Of a DNA stretch of 64,000 nt, positions 17,492 through 26,073 are shown in pieces. The stretch spans positions 1,064,149 to 1,128,148 of the forward strand of contig NZ_GL538352.1 of NCBI RefSeq assembly GCF_000148995.1, given 5' to 3'. Numbering within the stretch: the stretch's first letter is position 1; the number at the start of each line of letters is the position of its first letter. The stretch is from Listeria grayi DSM 20601 (GTDB lineage: Bacteria > Bacillota > Bacilli > Lactobacillales > Listeriaceae). The notes under the pieces were generated by a model that saw nothing but the letters and a program-made list of their open reading frames with translations, did not search any database and was not told the origin of the DNA. The translations under genes and the position numbers were made by a program.

Positions 17492-18322
17492 ATGGACCAA
17501 TCAACACACAAATCTCGGCTTTCCAAATGGCTGATAATCCTTATTTTAACTTTTGGCGGCTTCTTCATGATCTTGCCTTTTATCTGGATGATCCTCTCTT
17601 CTGTCAAAACAGATGCAGAGATTCTTCAGATCCCGCCGACCATCTGGCCTCGAGGTTTTACTTGGGATAGCTTTGTCAAACTATTTACGGAAATGAATTT
17701 TGCTGTTTATCTTAAAAACACCTTGATCATCGTCGTGTTCTCTTTCTTGGGACTTTTCTTAAATGCGATGGCTGGTTATGGTTTTGCGAAATTTAAATTT
17801 AAAGGAAAAAACAAGTTGTTTTATTTAGTATTAGCAACTATGATGATTCCCGGACAAGTGACCATGATTCCTGTTTACCTGCTATTGAATGCAGTAGGTC
17901 TTACCAATACGATGACAGGTATCGTACTGCCCGGCCTTGTTGGAGCGTTTGGGATCTTCTTATTCCGTCAGTTCATGTCCACGATCTCCAACGACTTGAT
18001 CGAAGCTGCCCGACTTGACGGCGCTAGTGAATTTTATATTTTCTGGCGGATCATCTTGCCGATCTCACGTCCAGTACTGGCAGTTCAAGGTATCTTGACA
18101 TTTATTGGGGCATGGAACTCCTTTATCTGGCCACTTATTATTGCCAACGACGAAAAATTCTACACGCTTTCCGTTGGATTGCAACTTCTCAAGGGCCAAT
18201 ACGGCAGCAACTACGCGCTACAAATGGCTGGTTCCACGTTTATGGTCATTCCGATCATTATTATCTTTATGATTTTCCAAAAATATATTCTGAAAGGATT
18301 CAATGTTTCAGGAATGAAATGA
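17492..18322 (+). CDS. Sugar ABC transporter permease, MalG/UgpE type
   Basis: 276 residues with about six membrane segments and the EAA loop IEAARLDGASEFYIFWRI near residue 170. It starts 18 nt after the first permease, with AAAGGAGAGG upstream, so the two are co-transcribed and should form the heterodimeric channel. Position matches lmo1732. The unit ends at a long hairpin at 18337. Function depends on a solute-binding protein and ATPase that are not in this window. Confidence 0.9.
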   Translation: MDQSTHKSRLSKWLIILILTFGGFFMILPFIWMILSSVKTDAEILQIPPTIWPRGFTWDSFVKLFTEMNFAVYLKNTLIIVVFSFLGLFLNAMAGYGFAKFKFKGKNKLFYLVLATMMIPGQVTMIPVYLLLNAVGLTNTMTGIVLPGLVGAFGIFLFRQFMSTISNDLIEAARLDGASEFYIFWRIILPISRPVLAVQGILTFIGAWNSFIWPLIIANDEKFYTLSVGLQLLKGQYGSNYALQMAGSTFMVIPIIIIFMIFQKYILKGFNVSGMK

Positions 18323-18336
18323 TTTATCCTTCGACC

Positions 18337-18384
18337 AATGGATTTGTTGCTTCTTTTCAAATAGAAGCTTCAAATCCATTTTTT
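18337..18384 (+). terminator. Intrinsic terminator after the permease genes
   Basis: AATGGATTTG and GCTTCT on the left arm pair with AGAAGC and CAAATCCATT on the right, giving a 16-bp stem with a small TT/TT mismatch, followed by TTTT. Confidence 0.88.
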
Positions 18385-18416
18385 ATAGACAATTCATCGA
18401 AAAATGATTCTCGCTG

Positions 18417-18577
18417 TTGCTTCTTGAGAGTAGAAGTGCTACTATGAATATGAAAAGAGAGAGCTATGCGCTAACATAGCCCCCTCTCAGCAGCACCGTT
18501 AAAAAGACGGTAGCTTAATAGAATAAATGATAATCATCTTTCCTACTCTGCTAAAGCGTAAAGATGATTATTTTTTT
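18417..18577 (+). ncRNA. Candidate antisense (antitoxin) RNA opposite the small toxin gene
   Basis: A promoter (TTGCTT at 18417, 17-nt spacer, TACTAT at 18440) would start an RNA near 18452. It contains a hairpin at about 18458-18489, another around ACCGT/ACGGT (18495-18511) and ends at a strong terminator (stem ATAATCATCTTT with AAAGATGATTAT, then TTTTTTT at 18571-18577). The roughly 125-nt product overlaps the 3' end of the minus-strand 28-residue peptide gene, the layout of Bacillus type I toxin-antitoxin pairs such as txpA/RatA. No evidence of expression is available. Confidence 0.55.
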
Positions 18578-18654
18578 GGCTTATGGAAGTCCAGTATTAG
18601 AACGACTAAGGCAGCAAAAGCTACTGTAAAAGTCATTGCTTCATACACAGACAT
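18568..18654 (-). CDS. 28-residue holin-like toxin peptide
   Basis: A short frame beginning MSVYEAMTFTVAFAALVV, with one membrane-spanning stretch (about residues 8-23) and a basic tail ending HKPKK. The MSVYEA start, single helix and lysine-rich end match the putative holin-like toxin (Hol-Tox) peptides common in Firmicutes, which include type I toxins that depolarise the membrane when their antisense RNA is missing. GGAAAGGG lies seven bases before the ATG. A plus-strand RNA terminator overlaps its last codons. It is far below usual gene-finding size and is probably unannotated. Toxicity is inferred from family resemblance only. Confidence 0.7.
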   Translation of the reverse strand: MSVYEAMTFTVAFAALVVLILDFHKPKK

Positions 18655-18681
18655 GATTAACCCTTTCCAGGAGTCAGACCA

Positions 18682-18777
18682 TCAAAAACCATTGGCATCA
18701 CCCCTTTGTTCAGGATTAGCCACCATCTTTTTCACTTTACTGCTGAAGAATATTAACCATTTTCCGAAGATTATCAC
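18682..18777 (-). CDS. 31-residue peptide upstream of the toxin gene
   Basis: A GTG-started frame whose product begins with a hydrophobic amphipathic stretch (IIFGKWLIFFSS), continues with a basic KVKKM and ends in NPEQRGDANGF. It lies 27 nt upstream of the holin-like peptide gene on the same predicted transcript. The ribosome site is weak (AAAGAA). The residue pattern looks coding rather than random, but it could be a chance frame in the toxin leader. Possible roles are a co-acting membrane peptide or a leader controlling toxin translation; none is shown by the sequence. Confidence 0.4.
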   Translation of the reverse strand: MIIFGKWLIFFSSKVKKMVANPEQRGDANGF

Positions 18778-18828
18778 GTTCTTTAATTTGAGCGATGATT
18801 CTGGATTTTAGGATATAATTATCTCCCA

Positions 18829-18857
18829 TTATTAGCTTAGCTTGCACAAAGAATCAA
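18829..18857 (-). promoter_or_regulatory. Promoter for the small toxin locus
   Basis: Minus strand: TTGATT, 17-nt spacer, TAATAA. It follows directly on the gltD terminator and would give a leader of about 170 nt before the holin-like peptide, long enough to fold and be cut or masked by an antisense RNA. Confidence 0.55.
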
Positions 18858-18895
18858 AAAAGATCAAAATCCTAGATTTTGATCTTTTTTAGTAC
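18857..18895 (-). terminator. Bidirectional terminator after gltD
   Basis: AAAAAAGATCAAAATC pairs with GATTTTGATCTTTTTT around a short CTA loop, with T-runs on both strands. It ends the gltBD transcript. Confidence 0.9.
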
Positions 18896-18912
18896 TTTTT
18901 TTATGCGCTACT

Positions 18913-20388
18913 TCATGGTAAAAATGTTTCTTCCATCAAATAAAAATCTACTTCCCGAGCTGCTTCTCTGCCTTCTGCAATTGCGGTTACGACAAGGCTT
19001 TGACCATAACGGGCATCGCCGCAAGCAAATACGCCTTCTTCGCTTGTTCGGTAAAATCCTTTTCTTGCATCAATGGTGTGCCGTTTTGTCTTATCGACGC
19101 CAAAGTTGCTGAAAATATCGTCAGTCGCACCTGCAAAACCAATAGCGATCAGTACCATATCTGCTTCCCAGAAACGTTCTGTTCCTTCTACCGGCGTATA
19201 ACGTCTATTGCTTCCTTCTTCATTCATGGTCACGTCCACCGTATAAAGTCCGATCAGTGTGCCATTGTCATCTTTCACAAATGATGTCGTGCTGACTAAA
19301 TACTCACGCGGATCTTTACCGTACACATTAGCTGCCTCTTCGTGGGCATAATCCATCTTGAAGACTTTTGGATATTGCGGCCATGGATTTTTTCCTGTTC
19401 GGTCTTCTGGAAGTCTTCCTGCTAGACCAAATTGGTGGATGCTTTTTGCCCCTTGCCGCAATGCTGTAGCCACGCAGTCAGCACCTGTATCTCCGCCGCC
19501 GATAACGATCACGCGTTTGCCTTCTGCAGAAAGAGTCTGCTTACCGTCATTTTCTAAATTATCACGAATACTTTGCGTAAGATACGGTACCGCCATATGG
19601 ATGCCGTCCGCATCTCTGCCTGGTAAAGAAATATCACGTGGCTTACTTGCGCCAGTTGCCAGAACGATCGAATCATAGGTAGCTTTTAATTCATCATAAC
19701 TGATCGTTTCGCCGACATTGACACTTGTTTGGAATTGTACGCCTTCTGCTTCCATCAATTGCACACGTCTTGTCACTTGCTCTTTTTCTAATTTCATTGT
19801 TGGGATGCCGTACATCAGCAACCCACCGATCCGGTCGCTTTTTTCAAAAACGGTTACCAGATGACCTGCTTTATTTAATTGGTCAGCACATGCTAAGCCT
19901 GCCGGGCCTGAGCCAATGACAGCAATGCGTTTTCCGGTCCGATGTTTCGGAATCTCTGGTTTGATCCAACCCATTTCAAAGCCTTTATCGATAATAGCTT
20001 TTTCAATTGACTTGATGCCAACAGCCGGTTCGGAGATTGCTACGGTACAACCGCCTTCACATGGGGCAGGACAAACCCGTCCCGTGAATTCCGGGAAATT
20101 ATTCGTTTTAAGAAGAGCTTGTAGCGCTTCATACCAGTCGCCTCGATAAACCGCGTCATTCCACTCAGGGATAAGGTTATGGAGCGGACAACCAGAAACG
20201 CCATTTTTGATTTCCATTCCGACACTACAGAATGGAACACCGCAGTCCATACAGCGAGCTGCTTGGACAGTCAAGTCTGCTTCTGGCATCGGTAAACTAT
20301 ATTCGAGCCAGTCACGCACACGTTCCCGCGGTTTCCTTGTGGGCGATGGAATACGCTCATATTCCATAAATCCTGTCGCTTTTCCCAT
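18913..20388 (-). CDS. gltD: Glutamate synthase small subunit
   Basis: 491 residues from the ATG at 20388, which has AAAGGAG eight bases upstream. An N-terminal domain with cysteine clusters for two iron-sulfur centres (CMDCGVPFC, CPAPCEGGC) is followed by FAD-binding GSGPAGLACADQL and an NADPH-binding GGGDTGADC fold. It feeds electrons from NADPH to the large subunit for making two glutamates from 2-oxoglutarate and glutamine. It lies 15 nt after gltB and ends at a strong terminator. Confidence 0.96.
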   Translation of the reverse strand: MGKATGFMEYERIPSPTRKPRERVRDWLEYSLPMPEADLTVQAARCMDCGVPFCSVGMEIKNGVSGCPLHNLIPEWNDAVYRGDWYEALQALLKTNNFPEFTGRVCPAPCEGGCTVAISEPAVGIKSIEKAIIDKGFEMGWIKPEIPKHRTGKRIAVIGSGPAGLACADQLNKAGHLVTVFEKSDRIGGLLMYGIPTMKLEKEQVTRRVQLMEAEGVQFQTSVNVGETISYDELKATYDSIVLATGASKPRDISLPGRDADGIHMAVPYLTQSIRDNLENDGKQTLSAEGKRVIVIGGGDTGADCVATALRQGAKSIHQFGLAGRLPEDRTGKNPWPQYPKVFKMDYAHEEAANVYGKDPREYLVSTTSFVKDDNGTLIGLYTVDVTMNEEGSNRRYTPVEGTERFWEADMVLIAIGFAGATDDIFSNFGVDKTKRHTIDARKGFYRTSEEGVFACGDARYGQSLVVTAIAEGREAAREVDFYLMEETFLP

Positions 20389-20403
20389 GGTTATCACTCC
20401 TTT

Positions 20404-23400
20404 CTATTTTCCTGCACCTGTTAGTAGTTTGCCGTCTTTGTGCTCATAAAATGCTTGTAGTTCCGCAGCGTCGTGTTCATTTCCTTCTGCTTCTAACGTC
20501 TCGATTCGGTCACGCATCAGTTCAAATTCATTCGGGATCACGTAAGCGAAGTTTTTAAGTTCTGCTTCCCAGTTTGCGAGCAGTTGTTTTGCAAAGTTGC
20601 TTTTCGTATAGCGATAATGATTTTCGATCAATTCTTTCAGCAATCTGATCTCACGATTTTTTTCTACACTGCGGATACGGACCATTTCATGATTCGTTTT
20701 GATCACAAAGCGTTCACGTTCCGGTGCATAGATGAATGCTTCCCCTCCGGACATCCCAGCGGCAAAGTTATTTCCGATCTCGCCAAGAATGACTGCCACG
20801 CCGCCTGTCATATATTCACAGCCATTATCGCCGATTCCTTCTACCACGACTTTTGCACCACTGTTACGAACAGCAAATCTAGCACCCGCTTTGCCATGGA
20901 GGTAAGCCTCTCCACCAGTCGCCCCATAAAAAGTAACATTTCCTGCAATTGCAGATTCATGTGGATCGATCGGTGTTTCTTTTTGGGGACTGACGATCAG
21001 TTTACCCCCAGAGAGTCCTTTTCCAAGGTAGTCATTGGCATCGCCATGAACTCTCAGTGTCATACCGCGCGGGGCATAAGCTCCGAAACTTTGACCAGCA
21101 GAACCAATAAAATCAAGTTCGATCGTATCTTCCGGTAAACCGACTGCTCCGAATTTTTTACTTACATAAGAACCAGCAATGGTGCCGATTGCTCGATCAA
21201 TATTGCGAACAGCAAATGTCCCCGTCACTTTTGCTTGTGTTTCTAAAGCTGGTTGGATCAATGGAACAAGTTCTCGCATATCCAATGTTTGGTCGATTTT
21301 ATGATTTTGTGGTTTTGTACAATACTGGATTTGATTTTTATAGAAATCGTCTTGATACAACATCTTGCTGAAATCAATATATTTAGCTTTCCAATGACTG
21401 TCCTTCCGTTCATGTGTGGTCAAATATTCTTTATGTCCAATCAACTCTTCTAGTGAGCGAACTCCCATTTCTGCCATCATTTCCCGCATTTCCTGTACTA
21501 CAAACTGGAAGAAATTCACGACATAATCTGGAGAACCACCGAATTTTTTCCGTAGCTCCGGGTTTTGGGTCGCGACGCCGACTGGACAGGTATCCATGTG
21601 GCAGACACGCATCATGACGCAGCCAAGTGTTACGAGCGGAGCGGTTGCGAAACCGAATTCTTCAGCTCCTAACATGGCAGCAACTAAAACATCTTTCCCG
21701 GTCATCAGTTTGCCGTCGGTTTCCACAACGACTTGATTACGCAGACCGTTCAATAGCAATGTCTGATGGGCTTCGGCAAGGCCGATCTCCCACGGCAGAC
21801 CAGCGTGACGGATACTTGTCCGCGCCGCTGCTCCTGTTCCACCTTCATATCCACTTACTAAGATGACATCAGCAAGGCCTTTTGCTACCCCGGCTGCGAT
21901 AGTACCGATCCCCGTTTTCGATACCAATTTGACATTGATCCGAGCTTCGTGGTTAGCATTTTTCAAGTCGAAAATAAGTTGCGATAAGTCTTCGATCGAA
22001 TAAATATCGTGATGCGGCGGTGGCGAAATAAGTCCCACGCCTGTCGTAGAGCCACGTGTTTTTGAGATCCACGGATAGACCTTCTGTCCAGGGAGATGTC
22101 CGCCTTCACCTGGTTTAGCTCCTTGTGCCATTTTGATCTGCAATTCTTCGGCATTTACCAAATAATGACTGGTAACACCAAAACGTCCTGAAGCAATCTG
22201 CTTGATAGCACTTCTACGCCAATCTCCATTTTCGTCTTTGACAAAACGCTCTGGATTTTCGCCGCCCTCACCGCTGTTACTTTTCCCGCCGATCCGGTTC
22301 ATTGCGATCGCTAATGCTTCATGTGCTTCCTGACTGATCGATCCATATGACATCGCACCAGTTTTAAAGCGTTTGAAGATGGCTTCAGCTGGTTCGACTT
22401 CCTCGATTGGGATCGGCTTGCGGTCGCTTTTGAACGTCAATAAGCCTCTTAGAAAGGCACTGTTTTGATTTTGCATCAAGTCCGCATAAAGATCATATGT
22501 CTCGCGGTTATTTTCCCGCGTTGCTTGTTGAAGAGAATGGATGGCTAATGGATTATAGACATGATATTCGCCGTTAGACCGCCATTGATATTCACCGCCA
22601 GTATCCAGTGTGAACGACTGATAGCCGATATCATGGAAAGCTTCGCGATGTCTGAGCCATGCCTCTTGGGCAATGATTTTGAGCGGGATTCCGCCGATTT
22701 GTGTAGCTGTTCCTGGAAAATAGGTATTGATCACAGCATCACTGATCCCGATCGCTTCAAAGATCTGCGCCCCACGATAGCTTTGTACTGTCGAAATACC
22801 CATTTTTGACATTACTTTCAGCATGCCGTCCGTAAGTGCTTCAGCATAGCGTTGTTCCGCTTCTTGAAGGGTAAAACCTTTGATCCGCTGTTCGTCGATC
22901 AAACCTGCGATCGTATCGATAGCCAAATATGGATAAACCGCATCGGCACCATAACCAACTAATAAGGAAAGATGATGAACATCTCTGGCCTCTGCTGTTT
23001 CCAAAACAAGACTTGCTTTGGTACGTAATCCCTGCTGAACGAGATAATGATGCAGACCGCTGGTTACTAACAGCGAAGGAATCCCGATCCGGTCATCATT
23101 CACGCCGCGGTCGGAAAGTACGAGCAACTCGGCGCCATCTCGGATTGCTTCCGCCGCTTCCTCAAATACTTCCTGCAGCCTCGCTTCTAATTGATCACGT
23201 TCTTTTTCAGAAAAATGGATCGCGATTTTACGAGTTTTTTTGGTAAAAACATTCTGCTCCATCAGTGCTTGAAATTCAGCGCGCTTTAAAACAGGCGTTG
23301 CCAATCTGATTCGATGTGCATTTTTTGCAGAGGGTTCTAAAATGTTCCCTTCGTCTCCCAAGAGCGTCATCGAAGAAGTCACGACTTCTTCCCGAATACC

Positions 23401-24999
23401 ATCAATTGGTGGATTGGTTACTTGCGCAAACAGCTGCTTGAAGTAATTGAACAATAGCTGAGGCCGCTGGGATAGTACAGCGAGTGGTGCGTCATAGCCC
23501 ATTGCTCCCATTGGATCTTTTTTCTCTGTGACCATTGGAATCAAGATCTTATTGAGCTCATCTTGCGTATAACCAAACGCCCGCTGCTCTTTGAAACGTT
23601 CCGATTTGGAAAGCTCTGCTTGTTCGCTTGGCTCTGCTTTCGCAAGATCTGCTAGCTCTGTTAATTCCGCCTTTAGCCATTCTCGGTAAGGTTTAGCAGC
23701 CGTCAAATGCATCTTTACTTCTTTATCTGTGATCAATTTCCCCTGCTCTAAATCGATGAAAAGCATTTCTCCAGCGCCGACAGTTTCTTTGCGGATCACT
23801 TCTTCTGCCTCTACAGGTACAACGCCTGTTTCGGAAGAATAGATGATCGTGTGATCTTTGGTTTCGTAATAACGCGCTGGACGAAGCCCGTTTCTATCTA
23901 AAATCGTACCGATAACCCGGCCATCTGTAAATGAGATCGAAGTTGGTCCATCCCACGGCTCCATCAGCATACTGTGATATTCGTAAAAAGCTCGTTTGGG
24001 ATCTAGCATGTTTGGATTTTTATCCCATGGTTCCGGGATAAGCATCATTGCTGCGTGTGGCAATGAACGGCCGGTCTGCACGAGAAATTCCAAGGCGTTG
24101 TCTAAGGCCGCGGAATCACTTCCGTTCTCATCGATAACTGGAATAACTTTTGCCAAGTCATCGCCAAACAGACTGGATGCGGCACGTTTTTCTCTTGCTT
24201 TCATCCAGTTGACATTGCCACGTTGGGTATTGATCTCGCCATTATGGACAAGATAGCGGTAAGGATGTGCGCGTTCCCAGCTTGGAAACGTATTTGTAGA
24301 GAATCTGGAATGCACAAACGCAAAGGAAGAGGTATACGCTGGATCCGCAAGATCCAAGTAATAGCGGTCGATTTGTTCTGGTGTAAGCATCCCTTTGAAA
24401 ATAACCGTACGTGTCGAAAGACTAGGAATATAAAATACTTCTGTCACTGCTTTGCTATTCGCCGCAAAATTTTCGATCTGACGGCGGATGAGATAAAGCT
24501 GTTTCTCAAATTCTCGCTCCGTGAGTCCGCGTTCCTGTTCCACAAATAATTGGTAGATCGCTGGTTCCGTTTCCCGCGCTCCTGCTCCAACTTTGCTAGC
24601 ATCCGTTGGTACTTTACGCCACCCTAAGAAATGCTGCCGTTCTTGCTGGATCAATTTCTCCGCCTCTGCCATCAATAATTCCCGCTGTGCTGAATCTTGG
24701 GGGAAGTTAAACATACCGACTGCATACGTGTATTTGGCAGGTAATTCGATACCCATTTCAAGGCAAACATGACGAAAGAAAGAATCCGAGATCTCTAGGA
24801 GGATGCCTGCTCCGTCCCCAGTATCGCCGCCAAGCTCACCGCCACGGTGCTTTAACTGACAAAGCATGTGGATGCCTTGCTCAACGATTTTATGCGAATC
24901 ACGGTGTTTAATATTAGCAACAAAACCGATGCCGCACGCATCATGTTCTCTGCTCGGATCATACAAACCGTGTTTTTCAGGCAAATTCGTTACTTTCAT
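20404..24999 (-). CDS. gltB: Glutamate synthase large subunit
   Basis: 1531 residues. The N-terminal glutaminase domain has Cys22 in HDACGIGF, which becomes the N-terminus after removal of a short propeptide. The central FMN-binding synthase domain carries the 3Fe-4S cysteines in CVMMRVCHMDTCPVG, and the C-terminal beta-helix shows repeated G-rich motifs (GGSAYLHG-like stretches). The start at 24999 follows GGAGGAAC; an ATG further up at 25026 lacks a site. It is divergent from the LysR-type gene gltC, the standard arrangement for activation under nitrogen-limited growth. Confidence 0.97.
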   Translation of the reverse strand: MKVTNLPEKHGLYDPSREHDACGIGFVANIKHRDSHKIVEQGIHMLCQLKHRGGELGGDTGDGAGILLEISDSFFRHVCLEMGIELPAKYTYAVGMFNFPQDSAQRELLMAEAEKLIQQERQHFLGWRKVPTDASKVGAGARETEPAIYQLFVEQERGLTEREFEKQLYLIRRQIENFAANSKAVTEVFYIPSLSTRTVIFKGMLTPEQIDRYYLDLADPAYTSSFAFVHSRFSTNTFPSWERAHPYRYLVHNGEINTQRGNVNWMKAREKRAASSLFGDDLAKVIPVIDENGSDSAALDNALEFLVQTGRSLPHAAMMLIPEPWDKNPNMLDPKRAFYEYHSMLMEPWDGPTSISFTDGRVIGTILDRNGLRPARYYETKDHTIIYSSETGVVPVEAEEVIRKETVGAGEMLFIDLEQGKLITDKEVKMHLTAAKPYREWLKAELTELADLAKAEPSEQAELSKSERFKEQRAFGYTQDELNKILIPMVTEKKDPMGAMGYDAPLAVLSQRPQLLFNYFKQLFAQVTNPPIDGIREEVVTSSMTLLGDEGNILEPSAKNAHRIRLATPVLKRAEFQALMEQNVFTKKTRKIAIHFSEKERDQLEARLQEVFEEAAEAIRDGAELLVLSDRGVNDDRIGIPSLLVTSGLHHYLVQQGLRTKASLVLETAEARDVHHLSLLVGYGADAVYPYLAIDTIAGLIDEQRIKGFTLQEAEQRYAEALTDGMLKVMSKMGISTVQSYRGAQIFEAIGISDAVINTYFPGTATQIGGIPLKIIAQEAWLRHREAFHDIGYQSFTLDTGGEYQWRSNGEYHVYNPLAIHSLQQATRENNRETYDLYADLMQNQNSAFLRGLLTFKSDRKPIPIEEVEPAEAIFKRFKTGAMSYGSISQEAHEALAIAMNRIGGKSNSGEGGENPERFVKDENGDWRRSAIKQIASGRFGVTSHYLVNAEELQIKMAQGAKPGEGGHLPGQKVYPWISKTRGSTTGVGLISPPPHHDIYSIEDLSQLIFDLKNANHEARINVKLVSKTGIGTIAAGVAKGLADVILVSGYEGGTGAAARTSIRHAGLPWEIGLAEAHQTLLLNGLRNQVVVETDGKLMTGKDVLVAAMLGAEEFGFATAPLVTLGCVMMRVCHMDTCPVGVATQNPELRKKFGGSPDYVVNFFQFVVQEMREMMAEMGVRSLEELIGHKEYLTTHERKDSHWKAKYIDFSKMLYQDDFYKNQIQYCTKPQNHKIDQTLDMRELVPLIQPALETQAKVTGTFAVRNIDRAIGTIAGSYVSKKFGAVGLPEDTIELDFIGSAGQSFGAYAPRGMTLRVHGDANDYLGKGLSGGKLIVSPQKETPIDPHESAIAGNVTFYGATGGEAYLHGKAGARFAVRNSGAKVVVEGIGDNGCEYMTGGVAVILGEIGNNFAAGMSGGEAFIYAPERERFVIKTNHEMVRIRSVEKNREIRLLKELIENHYRYTKSNFAKQLLANWEAELKNFAYVIPNEFELMRDRIETLEAEGNEHDAAELQAFYEHKDGKLLTGAGK

Positions 25000-25108
25000 T
25001 AGGGGTTCCTCCTCTTTCAAAGCCATTTATCGAAATAATTGATTGAATAAACTGACTATTCGACTCTCATTAATTAGCTGACATTATTTGTAGTTTCCAT
25101 TTTAGTCC

Positions 25109-25163
25109 TTTTCATTTATCTAAACAATATATATAATAGAATAAAACAATATCAAATTGAGAA
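25109..25163. promoter_or_regulatory. gltB-gltC divergent control region
   Basis: An AT-rich stretch with TATAAT at 25132-25137 for gltC (poor -35) and overlapping minus-strand TTGATA...TATATT elements for gltB. The segment reading TTCTCAATTTGATA on the minus strand (25150-25163) resembles a dyadic LysR-type T-N11-A box and may be the GltC site. Only the general location is well supported. Confidence 0.45.
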
Positions 25164-25179
25164 CAATCGAGGTGTAGGT

Positions 25180-26073
25180 ATGGAACTTAGACAATTGAAG
25201 TATTTTATGGAGGTCGCAAGTTTTGAACATATGACTCAGGCTTCGGAGAATTTACACGTTGCGCAATCTGCCGTCAGCAGGCAGATAACAAAATTAGAAG
25301 AAGAACTTGGGATCAAGCTTTTTGACCGAGTTGGCCGAAATATGCAGCTGACAACCGTTGGTGAGGATTTTCTGAATCAAGTCAAAGTCGCATACAATGA
25401 ACTGCTCAAAGCAGAAGCGATCGTAACCGAATACTCTGATCCAACGAAGGGTTCCGTCCGGATCGGTCTGCCCAATTCACTTGCTTCAAAAGTATTGCCC
25501 GCTGTTATTTCTGCTTTCCGAGCAGAGTATCCAGATGTGACCTATCATTTTGTCGAGGGATCTAATGCCGAATTGAAACAGTTATTATTGGATGGTGAAA
25601 TCGATATTACTTTCTTATCTCCCGTCCCGGTAACAGATGATTCCGTAGAAGCAGTGAAATTTTTCGATGAAAAGTTGAAAGTGATTTTCCCCGCAACTCA
25701 TCCGTTGGCAGATCGCTATAATGTCTCGCTGGAAGAGTTAGCAGCTGAAAAATTCATTTTGTATCCACCCAATTTTGATTTATTCAAAATCGTGACCACA
25801 GCAGCCGAAAAAAAAGCAATATCGCTTGATATTGCTTTCCAAAGTCAAGATTTTTATACGATTCAAGGGCTTGTTGGAGCGGGGCTTGGCATCAGTATTT
25901 TACCAGAAATGATCTTGGATGGTACCATTTTCAAAGACACCAAAGCGCTTCCGCTCCGAAATAAAGAACTGCGTCGTTCTGTCGGCTTAGTCGTGACGAA
26001 AAAACGCCAATTATCGCCGACTGAAAAATTATTTTACCAGTTTATCAAGAAATTTTTCCTGAATCATCAGTAG
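25180..26073 (+). CDS. gltC: LysR-family activator of gltBD
   Basis: 297 residues. The N-terminal winged helix (MELRQLKYFMEVASFEHMT, AQSAVSRQITKLEEELG) is typical of LysR regulators, and the rest is a type 2 periplasmic-binding-like effector domain (RIGLPNSLASKVLPAV, GLVGAGLGISILPEM). Sequence type and divergent placement next to gltB identify it as GltC, which in Bacillus activates gltAB and senses 2-oxoglutarate and glutamate. Its 3' end overlaps the convergent thiE gene by 29 bp, leaving no room for a terminator between them. Confidence 0.92.
   Translation: MELRQLKYFMEVASFEHMTQASENLHVAQSAVSRQITKLEEELGIKLFDRVGRNMQLTTVGEDFLNQVKVAYNELLKAEAIVTEYSDPTKGSVRIGLPNSLASKVLPAVISAFRAEYPDVTYHFVEGSNAELKQLLLDGEIDITFLSPVPVTDDSVEAVKFFDEKLKVIFPATHPLADRYNVSLEELAAEKFILYPPNFDLFKIVTTAAEKKAISLDIAFQSQDFYTIQGLVGAGLGISILPEMILDGTIFKDTKALPLRNKELRRSVGLVVTKKRQLSPTEKLFYQFIKKFFLNHQ

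Noticed and set aside
18737..18829. A 30-codon minus-strand frame beginning MGDNYILKSRII in the toxin leader
   Set aside because: Its start codon overlaps the predicted -10 element and there is no ribosome site; it is out of frame with the more protein-like 31-codon frame.
20584..21138. A 184-codon open frame on the plus strand
   Set aside because: Fully antisense to gltB, cysteine- and phenylalanine-rich, no start signals.
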